From: Schleiferiaceae bacterium
GTDB lineage: Bacteria > Bacteroidota > Bacteroidia > Flavobacteriales > Schleiferiaceae
Direction of reading: 5' to 3'
Length of the DNA: 20,514 nucleotides
Assembly (NCBI GenBank): GCA_030829675.1
Contig: JAURAE010000012.1
Location: 1-20,514, forward strand
This document shows, piece after piece, positions 15,963 to 20,514 of this stretch (its first letter is position 1; each line of letters starts with the position of its first letter). Below the pieces are notes generated by a model. It ran no database searches and was not told the origin of the DNA. It saw only the letters and a list, made by a program, of their open reading frames with translations. The position numbers and the translations under genes were made by a program.

Positions 15963-16913
15963 CTATTCCCAGAAGGTGGCCAAGTACTTCTCGACGTTCA
16001 ATTTAATGCGTTCTTCCGCGCCTTCTTCCGGGGTAGGTTGGAAAGTTTTCCCGGTAATGCGCTCGAACAATTCTTGGTAACGGCTGCTCACCAACGCCAC
16101 AAAATCATCTGTCATTTCAGGAACCTGCTGACCTTCTTTGCCTTGGAAGCCATTGTCCATAAGCCATTCGCGAACGAATTCTTTGCTCAATTGGCGTTGC
16201 GCTTCGCCTGCAGCCTGGCGCTCTTCATATCCTTCCGCATAAAAATAGCGCGAGCTGTCCGGGGTGTGGATCTCATCGATCAAAACAATGGTGCCGTCGG
16301 CAAGCTTGCCGAATTCATATTTGGTATCGACTAGAATGAGACCTTGTGCTGCGGCCATCTCTTGGCCACGCGCGAACAAAGCACGTGTATAGGCCTCGAG
16401 CTGCACGTAATCTGCTTCGCTCACAATACCCTTGGCGATGATGTTCTCGCGAGAAATGTCCTCATCGTGTGCGCCATGGTCCGCCTTTGTGGCCGGAGTG
16501 ATAATGGGTTCAGGGAAAGCATCGTTTTCCTTCATCCCTTCCGGCAATACGACCCCACATAATTCACGGAGGCCGCTTTTATAGGTGCGTGCCGCGTGAC
16601 CGGCGAGGTAACCGCGGATGACCATCTCAACTTTGAAAGGTTCTGCACGGTGGCCAATGGTTACTTGTGGATCCGGAGTGACTAAGCGCCAGTTAGGCAC
16701 AATATCCTCGGTAGCCACCAAAAAGTGCTCTGCAATCTGATTCAATACCTGTCCTTTTCCAGGAATAGGGCGTGGCAAGACCACATCAAAAGCGGAGATG
16801 CGGTTCGAGGCCACCATCACCAATACATCTTGACCAATGGTGTAGACGTCGCGCACTTTGCCGCGGTAAAATTTGGTTTGTCCTGAGAAATGGTAGTCCG
16901 GTTCTTGATTCAT
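15963..16913 (-). CDS. purC: Phosphoribosylaminoimidazole-succinocarboxamide (SAICAR) synthase
   Basis: ATP-dependent ligase joining CAIR and aspartate to give SAICAR in de novo purine synthesis. The 316-residue protein is of the longer type also seen in yeast. Visible motifs are FYRGKVRDVYTIG, SNRISAFDVVLPRPIPGKG, VEMVIRGYLAGHAARTYKSG, LVDTKYEFG with the ATP-side Asp and Lys, and LIDEIHTPDSSRYF. I use the ATG at 16913, two bases past the phoH stop; a TTG two codons upstream would overlap phoH. The gene follows phoH and precedes the small barrel gene on the same strand. No other purine gene is in the window. Confidence 0.96.
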   Translation of the reverse strand: MNQEPDYHFSGQTKFYRGKVRDVYTIGQDVLVMVASNRISAFDVVLPRPIPGKGQVLNQIAEHFLVATEDIVPNWRLVTPDPQVTIGHRAEPFKVEMVIRGYLAGHAARTYKSGLRELCGVVLPEGMKENDAFPEPIITPATKADHGAHDEDISRENIIAKGIVSEADYVQLEAYTRALFARGQEMAAAQGLILVDTKYEFGKLADGTIVLIDEIHTPDSSRYFYAEGYEERQAAGEAQRQLSKEFVREWLMDNGFQGKEGQQVPEMTDDFVALVSSRYQELFERITGKTFQPTPEEGAEERIKLNVEKYLATFWE

Positions 16914-16915
16914 GA

Positions 16916-17860
16916 TCAATCTTTTTGTTCGTATGCTTTAATTATCTGTTTCACTAGCGGGTGTCGAATGACATCTCGCCCGTCGAGCTTCACTATACCG
17001 ATGCCCTTTAACCCTTCCAGCTTAGATAAGGCTTCTTTCAAGCCACTTTTCTGGTGTTTGGGCAAATCTATTTGAGAGGCATCTCCGGTAATGATGAATC
17101 GTGCGTTCTCACCCATACGGGTCAAGAACATCTTCATCTGTGAAGTCGTTGTGTTTTGGCTTTCGTCAAGAATAACGAAGGCATCGTCCAAGGTGCGTCC
17201 ACGCATAAACGCTAATGGCGCGATCTCAATGGTTTTATTTTCTAGGAAATACTCCAACTTCTCCTTCGGTAACATATCACGCAAGGCATCGTATAAGGGT
17301 TGGAGGTAAGGGTCCAATTTTTCCTTCAAATCCCCGGGTAAAAAGCCCAGATTCTCTCCAGCTTCCACGGCGGGGCGCGTCATAATGATGCGTCTAACCT
17401 CACGGTTTTTCAGTGCGCGCACGGCCAAAGCCACGGCTGTATATGTCTTTCCCGTTCCCGCGGGTCCCACGGCAAAGACCAAATCATTTTCTACTGAAGC
17501 TTCGATGAGCTTGTATTGGTTGACGGTTTTTGCCTTGATGATTTTTCCGTTGGGCCCATGAAGAATGATCTCGTCTTTAAGCAGGGTGTGGTTGACCTTC
17601 GCGGCATCTTGCGCTTGGATCAAATGATCGAATGCTCTCTGATCCAGCGTTTTATTAACGTTGACATAGGCAAGTATAGCCTCGAGTTTATCTTCAAATT
17701 CGTCAAGGACATCGTCGGCTCCCAAGACCTTAATGGCGTGTCCGCGTGCGACGATTTTCAGCGTCGGAAAGTGGGCGCCGATCTGTTTTAGAAAGGTATT
17801 GCTGGGGCCATATAACTGGGCCGGTTCAGCTCCATTGAGTTCAAAAACGCGTTCTGTCAA
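16916..17860 (-). CDS. PhoH family ATPase, TTG start
   Basis: Cytoplasmic P-loop ATPase of the PhoH/YbeZ type, linked in other bacteria to RNA metabolism and rRNA maturation together with YbeY. The 314-residue chain has an N-terminal part with a KH-like stretch (LKIVARGHAIKVLG, 34-47), Walker A GPAGTGKT (132-139), Walker B VILDE (229-233), and GDASQIDLP near 260. The start codon is TTG at 17860. An in-frame TAA lies immediately before it, no in-frame ATG occurs until deep in the ATPase core, and the encoded TERVFELNG matches the usual PhoH opening, so the TTG start is well supported. It leads the leftward phoH-purC unit and is divergent from the DUF62 gene. Confidence 0.94.
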   Translation of the reverse strand: MTERVFELNGAEPAQLYGPSNTFLKQIGAHFPTLKIVARGHAIKVLGADDVLDEFEDKLEAILAYVNVNKTLDQRAFDHLIQAQDAAKVNHTLLKDEIILHGPNGKIIKAKTVNQYKLIEASVENDLVFAVGPAGTGKTYTAVALAVRALKNREVRRIIMTRPAVEAGENLGFLPGDLKEKLDPYLQPLYDALRDMLPKEKLEYFLENKTIEIAPLAFMRGRTLDDAFVILDESQNTTTSQMKMFLTRMGENARFIITGDASQIDLPKHQKSGLKEALSKLEGLKGIGIVKLDGRDVIRHPLVKQIIKAYEQKD

Positions 17861-17901
17861 TTACTGCTCGCTTTGTAGATGAAATGGAAGGCGGAATTGC
17901 C

Positions 17902-17919
17902 TTACTTTTGACAAAGTAA
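17902..17919. promoter_or_regulatory. Inverted repeat overlapping the divergent phoH / DUF62 promoters
   Basis: TTACTTT (17902-17908), spacer TGAC, AAAGTAA (17913-17919): a perfect 7+7 inverted repeat. It contains TACTTTTG (17903-17910), an exact rightward -7 match, and on the other strand TTACTTTG (17919-17912), a near match. It may be two back-to-back -7 elements or a regulator site; the sequence cannot decide. Confidence 0.4.
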
Positions 17920-17959
17920 CTACATTTTCACCAATCCTCAACGCGGCATTGGTCCCTCT

Positions 17960-18748
17960 ATGGCGGTAATCACAGCAACTTCTGATTTCGGGTTAAAAGA
18001 TCCCAACGTGGCCCTCGCAAAAGCGCAGTTTATTCGCCGCGTTAAAGGGGTGCAATGGGTGGACATTAGCCACGAGGTGGAGCCGCACAATGTGTTGCAA
18101 GCAGCCTTTATTTTAAAGCGTTCTTACGCCGCATTTCCGCCGGGGAGTATCCACATCATGTATGTGGGCAGCGCGCCACGTGAGGGCTTGGAGTACATAT
18201 GCATGAAGGCCGATGGCCAATTCTTTCTTGCGCCCAACAACGGCATCTTGGCCAGTGTCTTGGAGCAGGCGAAGATCATGGCCGCGCGAATTCTAGATAT
18301 CCGTGGTATTGACCCCATGGATGTGCACGGACTGTTCGCGAGTGCCGCGGCGCATTTGAGTGAAGGCGGTAAGGTGGATCTGTTGGGTCCAAGTTTGACC
18401 AAAATCAAAAAGCTCAAAACATCAGCGCCGTTGGTGGATGAGTACGCCATTCGTGGAAATGTGGTGTACATTGATCACCACGGTACCTGTATTACCAATA
18501 TTTCAAGAACCCTTTTCGAGGCCCATCAAAAAGGCCGTCGCGCATCTGTGGAAACTTCTCGTAACAGAAGTATTGCCAAGATCTATGAGCGCATTGGCGA
18601 GGTTCCACAAGGTAAAATTGCCGGGGTATGGGATGCGCACGGCATGTTATGTGTGGCCGTTGGTAAGAGTGGTGGGGAGCACATCAAGGGCTCCAACGAA
18701 CTCTTAGGGCTAAACATTAACGACTGGGTAAGAATTGACTTTGTATGA
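17960..18748 (+). CDS. DUF62 SAM hydrolase / SAM-dependent halogenase family protein
   Basis: Family members use water (SAM hydroxide adenosyltransferase) or, rarely, halide to displace methionine from SAM. The 262-residue protein has the two-domain layout: ITATSDFGLKDPNVALAKAQ at the N-terminus, VDISHEVEPHNVLQAAFIL, FFLAPNNGILASVL for the adenine side, VHGLFASAAAHLSEGG with the conserved His, and a C-terminal beta domain with VVYIDHHGTCITNIS. In the usual triad an Asp follows the IHV-strand (as in VVDPGVG); here the strand reads IHIMYVGSAPRE, with Gly at that position and a shorter loop before the Arg. Activity as a SAM hydrolase is therefore uncertain. It overlaps the next gene by ATGA. Confidence 0.9.
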   Translation: MAVITATSDFGLKDPNVALAKAQFIRRVKGVQWVDISHEVEPHNVLQAAFILKRSYAAFPPGSIHIMYVGSAPREGLEYICMKADGQFFLAPNNGILASVLEQAKIMAARILDIRGIDPMDVHGLFASAAAHLSEGGKVDLLGPSLTKIKKLKTSAPLVDEYAIRGNVVYIDHHGTCITNISRTLFEAHQKGRRASVETSRNRSIAKIYERIGEVPQGKIAGVWDAHGMLCVAVGKSGGEHIKGSNELLGLNINDWVRIDFV

Positions 18749-19041
18749 TCACAAGAATTGTACAATTGCCCATCGATCCAAAATGTAAAGAAGGAGAGGC
18801 GTTCATTCGTCTATTCGACAAGTACAAAGCACAAATTGCAGGAGCAGAAGGCTGCCTTGGCGTAAAGATGTTGCGAAGCGATGAACACTTTTTTACCTAC
18901 AGCCGCTGGGAATCGGAAGCGCATTTGAACGCCTATAGACACAGCACGGTTTTTGAAGAGGTGTGGCCACAGACAAAAGCCTTATTTTCGGGCAAGCCAA
19001 AGGCTTGGACCTGCGAAGAATTATTTGATCAACAACCATGA
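18745..19041 (+). CDS. ABM-domain protein (putative quinol / antibiotic-biosynthesis-type monooxygenase)
   Basis: A 98-residue ferredoxin-like alpha-beta protein of the ABM superfamily, which acts as a dimer without cofactor or with heme on quinols and related compounds. It shows the family pattern: a first strand ITRIVQLPID, a helix with FIRLFDKYKAQI, GCLGVKML, then FFTYSRWESEAHLNAYRHS and FEEVWPQTKALF. Substrate and true activity are unknown. It is joined by ATGA overlaps both to the DUF62 gene upstream and to the gldFG fusion downstream. The same neighbourhood (phoH, purC, DUF62, ABM, gldF) is, as far as I recall, conserved in Flavobacteriales. The operon link to gliding genes does not by itself show a shared function. 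Confidence 0.85.
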   Translation: MITRIVQLPIDPKCKEGEAFIRLFDKYKAQIAGAEGCLGVKMLRSDEHFFTYSRWESEAHLNAYRHSTVFEEVWPQTKALFSGKPKAWTCEELFDQQP

Positions 19042-20514
19042 TAGCACAACTCAAGAAAGAACTCAACGTATACTTCTCTGGCATTCTCGGGTATTTGATT
19101 ATTGGGATCTACTTGTTGATCAACGGGCTACTGCTGTGGGTGTTTAACGGTCCGTTCAACATTTTGGAAGGCGGCTATGCCACACTAGAGAACTATTTCG
19201 GATTGGCACCTTGGGTCTTCTTGTTCCTCATACCTGCCATTAGTATGCGGGTATTCAGCGACGAGATCAAATCCGGGATGATGGAGTTGCTCATCGTGCG
19301 TCCTATTTCATTAATGCAGTTGATCTGGGCCAAGTTCTTCGGGACGTTCACGGTCGTGATCTTCTCCATTCTTCCCACTCTTGTCTATCTATGGAGCGTT
19401 CGAACGTTGGGTTCTCCGGTCGGAAACCTAGACTGGGGCGCGGCCATAGGTTCCTTTGTAGGTCTGTTGGCCATAGGCGCTACCTATACTGCGGTAGCCT
19501 TGATGGCGAGCGCCTTAACGCCGAACAACGTCGTGGCCTTTGTCCTTGGGGTGGCCTTGAATTTCGGAATGTATTTAGGATTTGAATCCTTGGCCGATTT
19601 ATACAAGTTCTCTGGCTGGGAATTGACCGTACGCACCTTGGGAATGAACGAGCACTACCTGAGCATGGCGCGCGGTGTATTAGACTTGCGCGATGTGGGC
19701 TACTTCATTGGAGTTGTGTTCCTGTTCATAGGACTCACCCTCGGAGTATTGGCAAAGAATCACCTACAACAGCCCTGGAAGAAGGCGTTCCTCTGGATGA
19801 CCATAGGTCTAGTGATCGCGGCGGCCAGCAGTGCCATGCGCTTGCGTTGGGATTTGACCGAAGAAAAGCGTTATAGCCTGAGCGAGGGCACAGAGAGTTT
19901 ATTGGACCAAGTAGCGGAGCCGATGCTCATTACCGTGTATTTGGAAGGCGAGTTTCCGGCAGGATTCGAACGTTTGAAAATAGAAACGCGCTACATGCTC
20001 GAAGAGTGGGCCGCGCGCAATGGAAATATCTTCTTTGAGTTCATCAACCCGAACAATGTGGAGAATGCGGGGGAGTTTAAAAACCAATTGGCCACCAAAG
20101 GAATAAACGCCGTTCAACTTCAAGTGCAGAATGCCGACGGGCAGAGCGTATTGAATGTTTTTCCTGGGGCAACCATGGCCTACAAAGAGCAAGAGGTAAC
20201 GGCCGTTTTATTGGAGAATGTGATGGTCTTCGATCCTGCGGAACAAGTCAACATCAGTATTCAACAATTAGAATTTAACCTCGCTCGTGCGCTCAAAGCT
20301 TTGCTTATCACCGATAAGCCGAAGGTAGGTATGGTCACCGGCCACGGCGAGCTCACTTCGGTACAAACCGCGGGTATAGGGCTGGCCTTGAGCGAAAATT
20401 ACGCGGTAGATCGATTCTCATTGCAGGCCTACAAGGCAGATGCCAACGGGGAGGCGGACCTCAGTGATATGGTACGTCGTATGAACACCTACGACCTGCT
20501 CGTGGTAGCGAAGC
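19038..20514 (+). CDS. GldF-GldG fusion, gliding-motility ABC transporter permease plus auxiliary domain (3' end outside window)
   Basis: The frame is open from the ATG overlapping the ABM stop to the window end (492 codons, no stop). Residues 1 to about 245 are a GldF-type ABC-2 permease with about six membrane helices, opening MIAQLKKELNVYFSGILGYL and including FSDEIKSGMMELLIVRPIS. A new helix starts at about 250 and leads into LRWDLTEEKRYSLSEGT (269-285), the normal start of GldG. The GldG-like (DUF4350-type) periplasmic domain follows, including VGMVTGHGE. In Flavobacterium johnsoniae these are two genes, which with the ATPase GldA form a transporter tied to gliding. I checked the junction codon by codon and it is in frame. 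GldA is not in the window. Confidence 0.9.
   Translation, partial: MIAQLKKELNVYFSGILGYLIIGIYLLINGLLLWVFNGPFNILEGGYATLENYFGLAPWVFLFLIPAISMRVFSDEIKSGMMELLIVRPISLMQLIWAKFFGTFTVVIFSILPTLVYLWSVRTLGSPVGNLDWGAAIGSFVGLLAIGATYTAVALMASALTPNNVVAFVLGVALNFGMYLGFESLADLYKFSGWELTVRTLGMNEHYLSMARGVLDLRDVGYFIGVVFLFIGLTLGVLAKNHLQQPWKKAFLWMTIGLVIAAASSAMRLRWDLTEEKRYSLSEGTESLLDQVAEPMLITVYLEGEFPAGFERLKIETRYMLEEWAARNGNIFFEFINPNNVENAGEFKNQLATKGINAVQLQVQNADGQSVLNVFPGATMAYKEQEVTAVLLENVMVFDPAEQVNISIQQLEFNLARALKALLITDKPKVGMVTGHGELTSVQTAGIGLALSENYAVDRFSLQAYKADANGEADLSDMVRRMNTYDLLVVAK

Noticed and set aside
19720..19860. A sequencing frameshift creating the GldF-GldG fusion artificially
   Set aside because: Both halves read in the same frame without any shift and the linker is composition-typical; a missed stop codon can only be excluded by re-sequencing.
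1..20514. CRISPR arrays, transposases, integrases, toxin-antitoxin pairs, tRNA or rRNA genes, attachment sites
   Set aside because: No direct-repeat arrays, recombinase motifs, clover-leaf candidates or rRNA-like stretches were seen on reading both strands.

Overview
The window is a gene-dense chromosomal segment from a Bacteroidota bacterium, most likely order Flavobacteriales. The grounds are GldF/GldG gliding-motility sequences at the right end, a tgt / LptF-LptG permease / accA / dnaB neighbourhood, phoH-purC next to gld genes, and TAnnTTTG-type -7 elements in the divergent intergenic regions. G+C looks close to one half by eye, which is on the high side for the order. I see no tRNA, rRNA, CRISPR array, insertion sequence or prophage gene, and no gene-free stretch over 300 bases; the longest gap is about 190 bp between pruA and serC.

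Layout. (1) 1-444 (+): the end of an outer-membrane beta-barrel gene, whose stop codon overlaps that of the gene facing it. (2) 441-7458 (-): one tightly packed leftward unit, in transcription order tgt, LptF/LptG-type permease, EamA transporter, accA, dnaB and an exported protein of the family usually labelled 'asparagine synthetase B'. (3) 7497-8147 (+): rsmG, divergent from tgt across only 38 bp, closed by a strong hairpin that also serves pruA. (4) 8202-9827 (-): pruA. (5) 10021-12041 (+): serC-serA with an ATGA overlap and a strong terminator. (6) 12149-15287 (+): DUF1015 protein, YggS-type PLP protein and a DEDDh exonuclease/GIY-YIG fusion, each joined to the next by an ATGA overlap. (7) 15272-17860 (-): phoH, purC and a small outer-membrane barrel protein. 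(8) 17960-20514 (+): DUF62 SAM hydrolase family, ABM-domain monooxygenase and a GldF-GldG fusion that runs off the window, again joined by ATGA overlaps.

How they work together. Most genes are housekeeping: replication (dnaB), fatty-acid initiation (accA), LPS export (LptF/G type), tRNA queuosine (tgt), rRNA methylation (rsmG), proline catabolism (pruA), serine synthesis (serC, serA), PLP homeostasis (YggS) and purine synthesis (purC). The right end belongs to the gliding / type IX secretion associated ABC system.

The most interesting signals lie inside ordinary-looking genes. The Tgt zinc cysteines are all replaced. DnaB ends in an SSB-like tail. The GIY-YIG half of the exonuclease fusion lacks its usual catalytic Arg and Glu. 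The DUF62 protein lacks the usual catalytic Asp. The DUF1015 protein beside serC-serA carries a DGHHR motif like that of ParB/Srx-fold serine kinases. GldF and GldG are one polypeptide. The tgt and rsmG promoters appear to sit almost on their start codons. I found no convincing new defence system or mobile element.
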